This document shows positions 47,258-55,982 of a stretch of 64,000 bases of DNA, in pieces. Below the pieces are notes generated by a model, which worked only from the letters and a program-made list of their open reading frames with translations, did not search any database and was not told the DNA's origin. Within the stretch, counting starts at the first letter, position 1. Each line of letters opens with the position of its first letter. A program made the translations under genes and the position numbers. Source of the DNA: Candidatus Rhodoferax odensensis (lineage in GTDB: Bacteria > Pseudomonadota > Gammaproteobacteria > Burkholderiales > Burkholderiaceae_C); contig JADKDJ010000034.1 of the NCBI GenBank assembly GCA_016718405.1, positions 62,001-126,000 on the forward strand, written 5' to 3'.

Positions 47258-48244
47258 ATGCTCAATATTTTCACGCTCGCCAACGGGCGGCTGTTCCAGG
47301 AGGAAATCGAATCCCTGGAAGAGTTGTCCCGCTTCCAGCCGATCTGGGTGGATCTAGAGTCGCCCACGCCCGAAGAGAAGCGCTGGGTCAAACAGTATTA
47401 CGGCCTGTCCATCCCGGAAGACGCGATGGACGAAGACATTGAAGAGTCCGCTCGCTTCTACGCCGAAGACAATGGCGAGTTGCATATCCGCAGCGACTTC
47501 CTGATTGCCGACGAAGACGAGCCGCGTACGGTGCGGGTGGCCTTCATCCTGAATCTGGTCAACGACGAACTCAAGAGCAAGGGCGTGCTGTTTTCCATTC
47601 ACGATGAAGACGTGCCGGTGTTTCGCCTGCTGCGCATGCGCGCGCGCCGGGCCCCAGGCCTGATTGAAGACGCCAAAGAGGTGCTGCTCAAGCTGTTTGA
47701 TGCCGATGCCGAGTACTCGGCAGACACGCTGGAAGAAATCTACGACGACCTGGAGAAAGTCAGCGCCAAGGTCTTGTCCGGCGACGTCACCGACGCGCTG
47801 GCCGGCGAAGTGCTAGGGGCCATTGCCCGCCACGAAGACATGAACGGACGCATCCGGCGCAACGTGATGGACACCCGGCGCGCCGTGAGCTTCATGATGC
47901 GCAGCAAGATGCTCAACGGCGAGCAGTTCGAGGAAGCGCGGCAGATTCTGCGCGACATCGACTCGCTCGATTCCCACACTGCCTTCCTGTTCGACAAGAT
48001 CAACTTCCTGATGGACGCCACCGTGGGTTTCATCAACATCAATCAGAACAAGATCATCAAGATCTTCTCGGTGGCCAGCGTAGCCTTGCTGCCTCCCACC
48101 TTGATCGCCAGCATTTACGGCATGAACTTCAAGTTCATGCCGGAACTGGACTGGTCCATGGGCTACCCCTACGCGCTGGCGGTGATGGTGGCCAGCGCGC
48201 TGGTGCCCATGTGGTACTTCCGCAAACGCGGCTGGTTGAAGTGA
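47258..48244 (+). CDS. corA: magnesium/cobalt transporter CorA
   Basis: 328 residues. The long acidic cytoplasmic N-domain (PEDAMDEDIEESARFYAEDNGEL) is followed by coiled helices and two C-terminal membrane helices. YGMNFKFMPEL contains the GMN selectivity motif. CorA forms a pentameric Mg2+ channel gated by Mg2+. The end overlaps the mtnA start as GTGA, so the two are cotranscribed. Confidence 0.96.
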   Translation: MLNIFTLANGRLFQEEIESLEELSRFQPIWVDLESPTPEEKRWVKQYYGLSIPEDAMDEDIEESARFYAEDNGELHIRSDFLIADEDEPRTVRVAFILNLVNDELKSKGVLFSIHDEDVPVFRLLRMRARRAPGLIEDAKEVLLKLFDADAEYSADTLEEIYDDLEKVSAKVLSGDVTDALAGEVLGAIARHEDMNGRIRRNVMDTRRAVSFMMRSKMLNGEQFEEARQILRDIDSLDSHTAFLFDKINFLMDATVGFININQNKIIKIFSVASVALLPPTLIASIYGMNFKFMPELDWSMGYPYALAVMVASALVPMWYFRKRGWLK

Positions 48245-49347
48245 AGGTCGGCGGCCGCCCCTACCGCACCATCTGGCTCAAGGCTGGCGATGAACGCGTG
48301 GTGCAAGTCATCGATCAGCAGCGCCTGCCCCACGCGTTCGAGGTGCAGGATCTGCGCACGGCAGACGACATGTGCCGCGCCATCCGCGACATGACGGTGC
48401 GCGGCGCCGGGCTGATTGGCGCGGCCGCGGCGTTTGGGATGTACTTGGCCAGCTTGCAGGCGCACGACAGCGGTTTTGACGACGCCATGACGCGCGCTGG
48501 CGCCGCGCTCCAGGCCACTCGCCCCACAGCAGCCAACCTGGCCTGGGCCGTAGCGCGCATGCATGCGGCGATGGCAATGGGGCGAACTCCCGAGGACAAA
48601 CGAACTCTGGCCCGGCGCGAAGCCCAGGCCATCGCCGACGAAGACGCGCTGCACTGCCAACGCATTGGCGAGCACGGCCTGACGCTCATCACTGAGCTGG
48701 CGCGCGCCAAGCACGGTGCGCCGGTCAACATCCTGACACACTGCAACGCCGGTTGGCTGGCCTTTGTCGACGTTGGCTCGGCCACGGCCCCGATCTATGC
48801 CGCGCACGACGCCGGGGTTGCGGTGCACGTCTGGGTCGACGAAACGCGCCCCCGCAACCAGGGCGCCAGCCTGACTGCCTGGGAATTGGCACAGCACGGC
48901 GTGCCGCACACCCTGATTGCCGACAACGCCGGCGGCCACTTGATGCAGCATGGCCTGGTGGACTTGGTGATCACCGGCGCCGACCGCGTCACGCGCCAGG
49001 GCGACGTGGCCAACAAGATCGGCACCTACCTCAAGGCCCTGGCGGCGCGCGACAACGCCGTGCCGTTCTACGTGGCCCTGCCCTCCTCCACCTTCGACTT
49101 CAGCCTGCGCGACGGCGTGGCCCAGATCCCCATCGAAGAACGCGGCGCCGAGGAAGTGCGCTGGATCAGCGGCAAGACCACCCAGGGCCGAATGGAATCA
49201 GTGCAGATCTGCCCGGACGCGACGCCGGCGCGCAACTGGGGTTTTGACGTCACGCCGGCACGGCTGGTGACGCAACTCATTTGCGAGCGCGGGCTGTGTG
49301 AGGCCAACGAAGCTGGCATCCTGTCGCTGTTTCCCGAGCAAGCCTGA
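48241..49347 (+). CDS. mtnA: methylthioribose-1-phosphate isomerase
   Basis: 368 residues from GTG 48241, which overlaps the corA stop. DMTVRGAGLIGAAAAFGMYLA, ILTHCNAGWLAFVDVGSATAP (with the catalytic Cys), VWVDETRPRNQGASLTAWEL and ITGADRVTRQGDVANKIGTY (with the catalytic Asp) define MtnA. It converts methylthioribose-1-phosphate to methylthioribulose-1-phosphate in methylthioadenosine salvage. The next two genes supply the aldolase and the phosphorylase. Confidence 0.95.
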   Translation: MKVGGRPYRTIWLKAGDERVVQVIDQQRLPHAFEVQDLRTADDMCRAIRDMTVRGAGLIGAAAAFGMYLASLQAHDSGFDDAMTRAGAALQATRPTAANLAWAVARMHAAMAMGRTPEDKRTLARREAQAIADEDALHCQRIGEHGLTLITELARAKHGAPVNILTHCNAGWLAFVDVGSATAPIYAAHDAGVAVHVWVDETRPRNQGASLTAWELAQHGVPHTLIADNAGGHLMQHGLVDLVITGADRVTRQGDVANKIGTYLKALAARDNAVPFYVALPSSTFDFSLRDGVAQIPIEERGAEEVRWISGKTTQGRMESVQICPDATPARNWGFDVTPARLVTQLICERGLCEANEAGILSLFPEQA

Positions 49348-49356
49348 GGCCAAGCC

Positions 49357-50031
49357 ATGAGCGCAGTGCAGGGCCGCCCCAAACAAGTTCGCACCGCAGC
49401 CCGCCAGGGCGAAGGTGCTCCGGCAAGCGATGACGGCGTCATTCGCTACCAGGCGCAACACCAGCCTGCCGCGCTCACCGCTTTGCCCGGCTGGGAGCAC
49501 CTCAACCAGGCGCGCACCGCCTTGTACGACCTCGGGCTGATTGGCGCCTACCCCGACGGCGTGGGCTACGGCAACCTGAGCCTGCGCGGCGCCGGCAATA
49601 CCTTTGTCATCACCGGCAGCGGCACCGGCGGCCTGCGTGAGCTGACGCTGACGCACTACTGCTCAGTGGAAGACTTCAACGCCGAGCGCAACTGGGTGTG
49701 TTCACGTGGGCCGGTGAGCGCTTCGTCCGAGTCAATGACGCATGGCGCCATCTATCAAGCCAAACCCGCCGCGCAGTGTGTGATGCACGTACACAGCCGC
49801 AGCCTGTTTGACATGCTGCTGCAACAGGGCGCGGCGCACACCCCCGCCGACGTTCCCTACGGTACACCGGCCATGGCCCAAGCGGTGGCACAACTGGTGC
49901 AAGCCCAGCCGGAACTGCCAGCGCTGTTTGCCATGGCCGGGCACGACGAAGGCGTGGTGGCCTACGGCGCGGACATCACCTCGACCTTGGCGCTGTTGGT
50001 CAACACTTTCAAGAGGAGTCAACAAGCATGA
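49357..50031 (+). CDS. class II aldolase/adducin family protein, likely methylthioribulose-1-phosphate aldolase or dehydratase
   Basis: 224 residues. The class II fold shows YGNLSLRGAGNTFVITGSGTG, a catalytic-type Glu in SASSESMTHGAIYQ, metal ligands in CVMHVHS, and a third His in AMAGHDEG. MtnB dehydratases share this fold, but mtnC and mtnD, which MtnB needs downstream, are absent. An aldolase that splits methylthioribulose-1-phosphate to DHAP and a methylthio-aldehyde (the DHAP shunt) therefore fits the mtnA-x-mtnP order equally well or better. The end overlaps mtnP as ATGA. Confidence 0.8.
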   Translation: MSAVQGRPKQVRTAARQGEGAPASDDGVIRYQAQHQPAALTALPGWEHLNQARTALYDLGLIGAYPDGVGYGNLSLRGAGNTFVITGSGTGGLRELTLTHYCSVEDFNAERNWVCSRGPVSASSESMTHGAIYQAKPAAQCVMHVHSRSLFDMLLQQGAAHTPADVPYGTPAMAQAVAQLVQAQPELPALFAMAGHDEGVVAYGADITSTLALLVNTFKRSQQA

Positions 50032-50789
50032 GCAGAGTCGGCATCATCGGCGGCAGCGGCCTGGACAACCCCGACATCCTGGAGCAGCCGCGTGATCACG
50101 CGGTCAACACCACTTGGGGCGCACCGTCGGCGCCACTCAAGCTGGGGCAGATTGGCGGCGTGGAAGTGGCGCTGCTGGCTCGCCATGGTCGCGAGCACAC
50201 GCAGCCGCCCAGCCAGGTGAACTACCGGGCCAACATCCAGGCACTCAAGGATGCCGGTTGCACCCACATTCTGGCCACCACCGCGGTTGGCTCGCTGCGT
50301 GAGGAAATCCAACGCGGCGACCTGGTCATCATCGACCAGTTCATCGACTTCACCAAGCAGCGCGCGATGAGCTTTCACACCAGTTTCGCGCCGCACCAGC
50401 CGCTGCACACCCCCATGGCCGAGCCCTTTGATGCCCGGCTGCGCGCTATCCTGATCGACGCCTGCGCGCGGCATGGCCTGGCCTTTCACCGCAGTGGCAC
50501 CGTGGTCACCATCGAAGGCCCGCGCTTTTCCAGCCGCGCCGAATCCAACATGTTTCGCGCCTGGGGTGCCGACATCATCAACATGTCCATCGCCACCGAA
50601 GCGGCGCTGGCCAACGAAGCCGATATCCCCTATGCCGCCGTGGCCATGAGCACCGACTACGATTGCTGGAAGACCGATGAAGCGCCAGTCACCTGGGACG
50701 CCATTCTGGCGGTGTTCAACGAGAACGCGAAAAAGGTAACCGGACTGTTGATTGACTCAATTCCGAGGGTGGCCGCGCTGAAGGTCTGA
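50028..50789 (+). CDS. mtnP: 5'-methylthioadenosine phosphorylase
   Basis: 253 residues. IGGSGLDNPDIL is the phosphate loop, ALLARHGREHTQPPSQVNYRAN is conserved, and MSTDYDCWK carries the Asp that recognises adenine, which favours methylthioadenosine over methylthioinosine. It releases adenine and methylthioribose-1-phosphate, the substrate of MtnA. The 3' 337 bp exist in a second copy 1.55 kb downstream. The native bidirectional terminator follows that second copy, not this one, so the 3' half here probably arrived with the insert. Confidence 0.93.
   Translation: MSRVGIIGGSGLDNPDILEQPRDHAVNTTWGAPSAPLKLGQIGGVEVALLARHGREHTQPPSQVNYRANIQALKDAGCTHILATTAVGSLREEIQRGDLVIIDQFIDFTKQRAMSFHTSFAPHQPLHTPMAEPFDARLRAILIDACARHGLAFHRSGTVVTIEGPRFSSRAESNMFRAWGADIINMSIATEAALANEADIPYAAVAMSTDYDCWKTDEAPVTWDAILAVFNENAKKVTGLLIDSIPRVAALKV
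50453..50789 (+). repeat. direct repeat copy 1: 3' end of intact mtnP
   Basis: 337 bp that align without gaps to 52341-52677. About 30 positions differ by hand count (roughly 91% identity); the first 285 bp are closer, near 96%, and the last 50 bp diverge more. Both copies end exactly at a stop codon (TGA here, TAG in copy 2). Confidence 0.9.
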
Positions 50790-50847
50790 GTCACTGTCAC
50801 GCGCCCCGACCAGATAACCGGCCATCGCTTAGCTTATGGCACGAGAA

Positions 50848-51264
50848 CTACTTCAGCGGATTGACAGGCTCTTTACCCCGAAGCGCCGGATCCTTGCGAC
50901 AAGTTGACAGGGGCAGTGGGCGTGACGACGCGATCTCCATAACCAATTGCGTCGATACATCCACGCTCGCCTTCACGCAGGCGCAACCATAGCCAGCGCT
51001 CCCGACACCGGTTCGAACCCATTGTTTCGGGTTAAACCTTGGCCACGGACCCTTTGCCTGGTGAGCGCCCTGCATACTGATGATCCAGTCTTCGTCCCGG
51101 TCGCTCAACGTTGCGTTGCCAGGTGTCGGGTTGTCAAACCAGCCACATCGCGTCGCCATCGGAGAAGTTGTCGGCAGCGCCGCGACCGACACGCCACTCA
51201 GCGCCAAAACAAGAAGCAGGGCCCGACGCAACTCCTTATCGCTGCGGAGCAAGAACGTCCTCAT
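50848..51264 (-). CDS. exported DUF4087 protein, candidate immunity/inhibitor partner of the adjacent lysozyme-like gene
   Basis: 138 residues. A signal peptide (RRALLLVLALSGVSVAALP) is followed by TRCGWFDNPTPGNATLSDRDEDWIIS, GPWPRFNPKQWVRTGVGS and GYGCACVKASVD, the pattern of the DUF4087 family. No function is established for the family. The start overlaps the stop of the GH19-like gene as ATGA, so both are made together. An unexported lytic enzyme followed by a periplasmic partner is the usual order of effector-immunity pairs; that reading is inference. The pair lies in an insert flanked by mtnP repeats. Confidence 0.7.
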   Translation of the reverse strand: MRTFLLRSDKELRRALLLVLALSGVSVAALPTTSPMATRCGWFDNPTPGNATLSDRDEDWIISMQGAHQAKGPWPRFNPKQWVRTGVGSAGYGCACVKASVDVSTQLVMEIASSRPLPLSTCRKDPALRGKEPVNPLK

Positions 51265-52169
51265 GGCCGCTGCCCACTCGCAGCGCTGGGCTTGGCATTC
51301 GTCACGCGGGCTTTGAGCAAAATGCCCTCGAACTCGACCGCGATCGCGGCGATATCTGCCGCGTGGTCACTTCCATTGACCATGCTGCGTGCCGCCCGGT
51401 AGTTGGACGACCCAGAGTTGAAGTACTGCGAGAAGCTGCGGCCGTTTGCGAAGCCGCTACCGGTGCGCATACCATGAGACATCAAGGCATAGGCTACGGT
51501 CGGGGTCGCCACCAATTCTGGGTCCTTTAGCAAGTTGAGCCCCTGTCCCAGTGCGACGCCTGCCAGCGCATAGTTGGACCACCACGTAAGCTGGACGTAC
51601 CCGCGTCCATAGTAGGCATGTTCGACACCGTCATCTTTGTCGTAGACCGAGGACGCCGCGCCGCCATCCGCTGTACCCATCCGTGCGTTTGCCGTCAGCG
51701 CTGAGATTCTTCCATTTGACAACACAACAAACTGGTCGCCGTCCTGTTCAGTCACGCGCACCTTGTCGTCAGACAGGGTCTTGATCTTGACGGGCTCGTG
51801 GTACCTGCGCCCCTTGCCGTGACCCACTTCATTCACCGGCGCCATGGTCATCAGCCATCGGCGCCGCTTGACCATGATCGGTCGGTTGTGCTTGTCAACC
51901 AAGGCCACCCCTTTCTTGTTGACCGCAGGGCTGGTGACTGTCGTCGGTGACGTGGTTTCCCACATCACGGTGGCAAGCATGTAAGCGGCTTGACGCACGT
52001 CGTTGATGCCTGGATCACGCTCAATCATGCCAAGTAGATTCAACATATCAGGCACAGCCGCCGCGTTGAATCTGCCGCTCCTGCGAAAGCTGGTCGTTAC
52101 ACCGTCTTGAAAGATCACGCGGTCATACAAGCCTAAATGTTGGTAATTTTGTTTGGGTGGGGTAGTCAT
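51261..52169 (-). CDS. GH19 chitinase/lysozyme-like protein, candidate cell-wall-degrading effector
   Basis: 302 residues from ATG 52169 (MTTPPKQNYQHLG); a TTG at 52223 is less likely. There is no signal peptide. The GH19-like core has a helix ending MLATVMWETTSPT with a likely catalytic Glu at 71, and HAYYGRGYVQLTWWSNYALAG at about 185-205, the family's substrate-cleft block, then PTVAYALMSHGM. Between them is an inserted, charged, strand-rich stretch of about 100 residues (MVKRRRWLMTMAPVNEVG, KIKTLSDDKVRVTEQDGD). Absence of a leader with a periplasmic partner gene suggests export by a contact-dependent or type VI route, or use as an endolysin. No phage or secretion genes are in the window. 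Confidence 0.72.
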   Translation of the reverse strand: MTTPPKQNYQHLGLYDRVIFQDGVTTSFRRSGRFNAAAVPDMLNLLGMIERDPGINDVRQAAYMLATVMWETTSPTTVTSPAVNKKGVALVDKHNRPIMVKRRRWLMTMAPVNEVGHGKGRRYHEPVKIKTLSDDKVRVTEQDGDQFVVLSNGRISALTANARMGTADGGAASSVYDKDDGVEHAYYGRGYVQLTWWSNYALAGVALGQGLNLLKDPELVATPTVAYALMSHGMRTGSGFANGRSFSQYFNSGSSNYRAARSMVNGSDHAADIAAIAVEFEGILLKARVTNAKPSAASGQRP

Positions 52170-52340
52170 CGCTTTGTCGTATTCACTGCGGAGATAATAT
52201 ATGGACCGCACTTCGCTGCCCAACCATCACAGGGGCGGCGTGCAGAACTCTATCCCGACGCATGGCTGTCTCGCCTGCGCGGCATCTATCCATTTGTAAC
52301 TCCTGTAAGCAATTCGAAACATGTGCCGGCTATGCCCCAC

Positions 52341-52677
52341 GATCGACGCCTGCGTGCAACGTGGCCTGGCCTTTCACGGCAGTGGCACCGTGGTCACCAT
52401 CGAAGGCCCGCGCTTTTCCACCCGCGCCGAATCCAACATGTTTCGCGCCAGGGGTGCCGACATCATCAACATGTCCATCGCCACCGAAGCCGCCCTGGCC
52501 AACGAAGCCGGTATACCCTATGCCGCCGTGGCCATGAGCACCGACTACGATTGCTGGAAGACCGATGAAGCGCCGGTCACCTGGGACGCCATTCTGGCGG
52601 TGTTCAACGAGAACGCGAAGAAGGTCACCGGGCTGTTGGTGGATGCCATTCCGAGGGTCGCCGAGCTCGCGACGTAG
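52341..52677 (+). pseudogene. 3' fragment of mtnP (direct repeat copy 2)
   Basis: Encodes the last 111 residues of MtnP from IDACVQRGLAFHGSGTVV to a TAG, in frame and undamaged, but without the phosphate loop or N-terminal half. An ATG at 52321 (MCRLCPTIDAC) could start translation, though the product would lack half the active site. A strong terminator 17 bp downstream suggests this is the ancestral 3' end of the gene, displaced by the insert. Confidence 0.88.
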
Positions 52678-52693
52678 ACCGTCTCACCAAAGC

Positions 52694-52719
52694 AAAGAGC
52701 GGCCGAGTGGCCGCTCTTT
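52694..52719. terminator. bidirectional intrinsic terminator
   Basis: AAAGAGCGGCC-GAGT-GGCCGCTCTTT is a perfect 11-bp stem with a 4-base loop and A/T ends on both sides. It can stop rightward transcription from the mtn operon and leftward transcription from fadD. Confidence 0.9.
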
Positions 52720-52737
52720 AACGTGCGTGAGGTCGCT

Positions 52738-54411
52738 TTACTTGTCGCGCAACTCGCGCCGCAAGATCTTGCCCACGGGCGTCTTGGGTAGTTCGGTGCG
52801 AAACTCAACCACTTTGGGCTGCTTGTAGCCGGTCAGATTTTCCTTGCAGAAGGCGCGCACTTGGGCTTCGGTCAGCGCCGGGTCTTTCTTGACGATGACC
52901 AGCTTGACCGCCTCACCGGACTTGGCATCGGCCACGCCGACGCAAGCACATTCCATCACGCCGGGCATGCTCGCCAATACGTCTTCCAGCTCGGTCGGGT
53001 AGACATTGAAGCCGCTAACCAAAATCATGTCTTTCTTGCGGTCGACAATCTTGAAATAGCCGCGTTCGTCCATCACGCCCACGTCGCCGGTCTTGAAGTA
53101 GCCGTCAGGCGTCATGCACTTGGCAGTCTCGTCCGGGCGCTGCCAGTAGCCAGCCATCACTTGCGGACCTTTGATGGAGATTTCACCCGGCTGACCCATC
53201 GCAACTTCAACGCCATCGTCATCGAGCAGCTTGATGTCGGTGCTCGACACCGGCACGCCGATGCTGCCGGAGTACTCGGTGGCAGTTGCCGGGTTGGACG
53301 TGGCAATAGGCGAGGTTTCGCTCAGGCCGTAGCCTTCGCAAATGGCGCAATTGGTCTTCTCGAACCACAGCTTGGCAACGGCGCTTTGCACTGCCGTGCC
53401 ACCACCCGGCGACACCACCAGGTGACTCCAGTCGACCTTGTTGAAGTCAGGGTGATTGGCCAGCCCGTTGAACAGGGTATTGACAGCCGGAAAGATGTGA
53501 ATGGTGTGCTTGGCCAACTCACCCAGCACGGCAACCATGTCGCGTGGGTTGGGGATCAGAATCAGTTTGCCGCCAATGCGCATCGACATCATCATGCCGA
53601 CCGTGAACGCAAAAATGTGATACAGCGGCAAAGCACAGACCAGAGCGGCCTGCTCGCTGGCCGGGATCTTCTGGAGCATGGGGCCATTCCAGGCGTCAGC
53701 TTGCAACAAGTTGGCAACCAGGTTGCGCTGCAGCAGCGTGGCGCCTTTGGAGACTCCTGTGGTGCCGCCGGTGTACTGCAAAACCGCCACGTCATCAGGC
53801 TTGATGGTGGGCTTTTTGAGCTTGCCGCTGCTGCCTTTGGCAATGGCCGCATTGAAGCGAACCGCTGTAGGCAGCGAAAACGCGGGCACCAGCTTCTTCT
53901 TGTTGCGCACCACGTAGTTGACCAAGGCGCCCTTGAGCAGGCCCAACTGGTCGCCCATGGCACACAGCACGATGTGTTTGACCGGCGTTGCGGCAAGACA
54001 CTTCTCCAGCGTGCTGGCGAAGTTCTCCAAAATCACGATCGCCTTGGCGCCGGAGTCCTTGAGCTGGTGCTCCAGCTCGCGCGGGGTGTACAGCGGATTG
54101 ACATTGACCAGGACCAGGCCGGCGCGCAGGATACCCGCTACCGCAATCGGGTACTGCAGCACGTTGGGCATCATCACCGCAACGCGGTCGCCTTTGGCCA
54201 AGCCCAGACCCTGCAGGTACGCGCCAAAAGCCTCGCTGAGGCTGTCGGTCTGCCCGTAGGTTTGGTTCTTGCCCATGAAGCTGTACGCTGTTTTATCAGC
54301 GAACTTCTTGAAGCTCTCCTCCATCATTTGAACCACCGAGCTGTACTTGCTGGTGTCAATGTCGGCAGGTACGCCTTTGGGGTAGCTCTTTAGCCAGATA
54401 CGCTCGGTCAT
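52738..54411 (-). CDS. fadD: long-chain fatty acid-CoA ligase
   Basis: 557 residues, normal for FadD. The ATP/AMP motif is LQYTGGTTGVSKGA, then EGYGLSETSP, GYFKTGDVGVMDERGYFKIVDRKKDMI with the conserved hinge, and the C-terminal PKTPVGKILRRELR with the catalytic Lys. It activates imported fatty acids for beta-oxidation or other use. It appears monocistronic, bounded by the terminator at its 3' end. Confidence 0.95.
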   Translation of the reverse strand: MTERIWLKSYPKGVPADIDTSKYSSVVQMMEESFKKFADKTAYSFMGKNQTYGQTDSLSEAFGAYLQGLGLAKGDRVAVMMPNVLQYPIAVAGILRAGLVLVNVNPLYTPRELEHQLKDSGAKAIVILENFASTLEKCLAATPVKHIVLCAMGDQLGLLKGALVNYVVRNKKKLVPAFSLPTAVRFNAAIAKGSSGKLKKPTIKPDDVAVLQYTGGTTGVSKGATLLQRNLVANLLQADAWNGPMLQKIPASEQAALVCALPLYHIFAFTVGMMMSMRIGGKLILIPNPRDMVAVLGELAKHTIHIFPAVNTLFNGLANHPDFNKVDWSHLVVSPGGGTAVQSAVAKLWFEKTNCAICEGYGLSETSPIATSNPATATEYSGSIGVPVSSTDIKLLDDDGVEVAMGQPGEISIKGPQVMAGYWQRPDETAKCMTPDGYFKTGDVGVMDERGYFKIVDRKKDMILVSGFNVYPTELEDVLASMPGVMECACVGVADAKSGEAVKLVIVKKDPALTEAQVRAFCKENLTGYKQPKVVEFRTELPKTPVGKILRRELRDK

Positions 54412-54551
54412 GAAGAAGTCTCCAGAATGGGTGAAACGGGTCCGCGAAATTGTCGGCTCGAAGGCGCCTCGCGTGTGCTGTGTTTTCCCTAGTAGTTTTG
54501 AGAGTCAAGGCTCTAAAAACTGACCAGCCAGCGCCGCGCCCTTGCCCCGTG

Positions 54552-55970
54552 TCACACCTTCAAGGCAATCAACACCTCGTCGAGCATCTTTTTGGCGTCG
54601 CCAAACAGCATGCGGTTGTTGTCCTTGTAAAACAAAGGGTTGTCAACGCCGGCATAGCCCGAAGCCATGCTGCGTTTCATGACGATGGAGGTCTTGGCCT
54701 TCCAGACTTCGAGCACCGGCATGCCAGCAATCGGGCTGGTCGGATCGTCTTGCGCCGCCGGGTTGACGATGTCATTGGCGCCGATCACCATCGCCACGTC
54801 GGTGTCGGGGAAGTCCTGGTTGAGCTCGTCCATTTCGAACACGATGTCGTACGGCACCTTTGCTTCGGCCAACAGCACGTTCATGTGGCCCGGCATGCGC
54901 CCGGCCACCGGGTGGATGCCAAAGCGAACATTGACACCTTTCTCTCGCAGGTGCTTGGTGATTTCGAACACGGTGTGCTGCGCTTGCGCCACCGCCATCC
55001 CGTAGCCGGGCACGATGATGACGTTTTTGGCTTCACGCAGCAGCTCAGCTGTCTCGGTGGCGTTGACCGGAACCACCTCGCCAGCCGGTTGAGCCGCGCC
55101 GCCAGCGGGCTTGGGCGCGACGCTGGTGGTGCCAAAACCGCCTGCAATGACGCTGATGAAGCTGCGGTTCATGGCATTGCACATGATGTAGGACAGAATC
55201 GCCCCGCTGGAGCCTACCAGCGCGCCGGTGACGATGAGCAAGTCGTTGGACAACATGAAGCCGGTGGCCGCCGCCGCCCAGCCGGAGTAGCTGTTGAGCA
55301 TGGACACCACCACGGGCATGTCGGCACCACCAATGGCCATCACCATGTGAATACCAAACAGCAAGGCGATCACGGTCATGACTATCAGCGGCAATTGCGC
55401 ATCGGCGATGGAATGCGCCCCCAGGAACTCGCGGCCAAACCAGATCACCACCAGCAGGCCCGCCAGGTTCATCCAGTGGCGCCCGGGCAGCAACACCGGG
55501 TTGCCACTGATACGGCCCGAGAGCTTGCCGAAGGCGATGACCGAACCCGAGAAAGTAACCGCGCCGATCAGGATGCCAACGTAAATCTCGGCCTCGTGAA
55601 TCGCCTTAGCCGCACCGGTGAAGCTCTTGGACGCCTCCGGGTCGACAAAGGTGGCAAAACCCACCAGCATCGCGGCCAGGCCAACCATGCTGTGCATCAG
55701 CGCCACCAGCTCGGGCATCTGCGTCATTTGCACGGTCCGTGCGGCGTACAAGCCAATGGCACCACCCACCAACATGGCGCCCACGATCCAGGGAATGCCC
55801 GCCATGGTGACTTGCGGGCCAAACACGGTGGCCGCCACGGCCAGCGCCATGCCGATCATGCCGTAGAGGTTGCCCCGGCGCGAGGTTTCCTGATTGGACA
55901 AGCCGCCCAGGCTCAAGATGAAAAGAATGGTGGCTCCGATATAGGAGACAGTGGCCAAGCTTGCAGACAT
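54552..55970 (-). CDS. pntB: NAD(P) transhydrogenase subunit beta
   Basis: 472 residues. Eight to nine membrane helices (NLYGMIGMALAVAATVFGP onward) are followed by the NADP-binding domain: IIVPGYGMAVAQAQHTVFEI, VRFGIHPVAGRMPGHMNVLLAEA and MVIGANDIVNPAAQDDP. With PntA it moves hydride between NADH and NADP+, driven by proton entry. It lies 12 bp after pntA. Confidence 0.96.
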   Translation of the reverse strand: MSASLATVSYIGATILFILSLGGLSNQETSRRGNLYGMIGMALAVAATVFGPQVTMAGIPWIVGAMLVGGAIGLYAARTVQMTQMPELVALMHSMVGLAAMLVGFATFVDPEASKSFTGAAKAIHEAEIYVGILIGAVTFSGSVIAFGKLSGRISGNPVLLPGRHWMNLAGLLVVIWFGREFLGAHSIADAQLPLIVMTVIALLFGIHMVMAIGGADMPVVVSMLNSYSGWAAAATGFMLSNDLLIVTGALVGSSGAILSYIMCNAMNRSFISVIAGGFGTTSVAPKPAGGAAQPAGEVVPVNATETAELLREAKNVIIVPGYGMAVAQAQHTVFEITKHLREKGVNVRFGIHPVAGRMPGHMNVLLAEAKVPYDIVFEMDELNQDFPDTDVAMVIGANDIVNPAAQDDPTSPIAGMPVLEVWKAKTSIVMKRSMASGYAGVDNPLFYKDNNRMLFGDAKKMLDEVLIALKV

Positions 55971-55982
55971 CGGTCCTACTCC

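Noticed and set aside
50790..52340. The insert as an insertion sequence or prophage
   Set aside because: No transposase, integrase, terminal inverted repeats or phage structural genes; flanks are diverged gene copies, not short target duplications.
52861..54393. 510-codon open frame on the plus strand opposite fadD
   Set aside because: It mirrors the codon pattern of fadD in GC-rich DNA; its His/Gln/Arg-rich protein shows no motif, whereas fadD has every family signature.
54494..54521. Hairpin between fadD and pntB (AGTTTTGAGAG / CTCTAAAAACT) as a terminator for pntB
   Set aside because: The stem is AT-rich with a mismatch and no following T run in the pntB direction.
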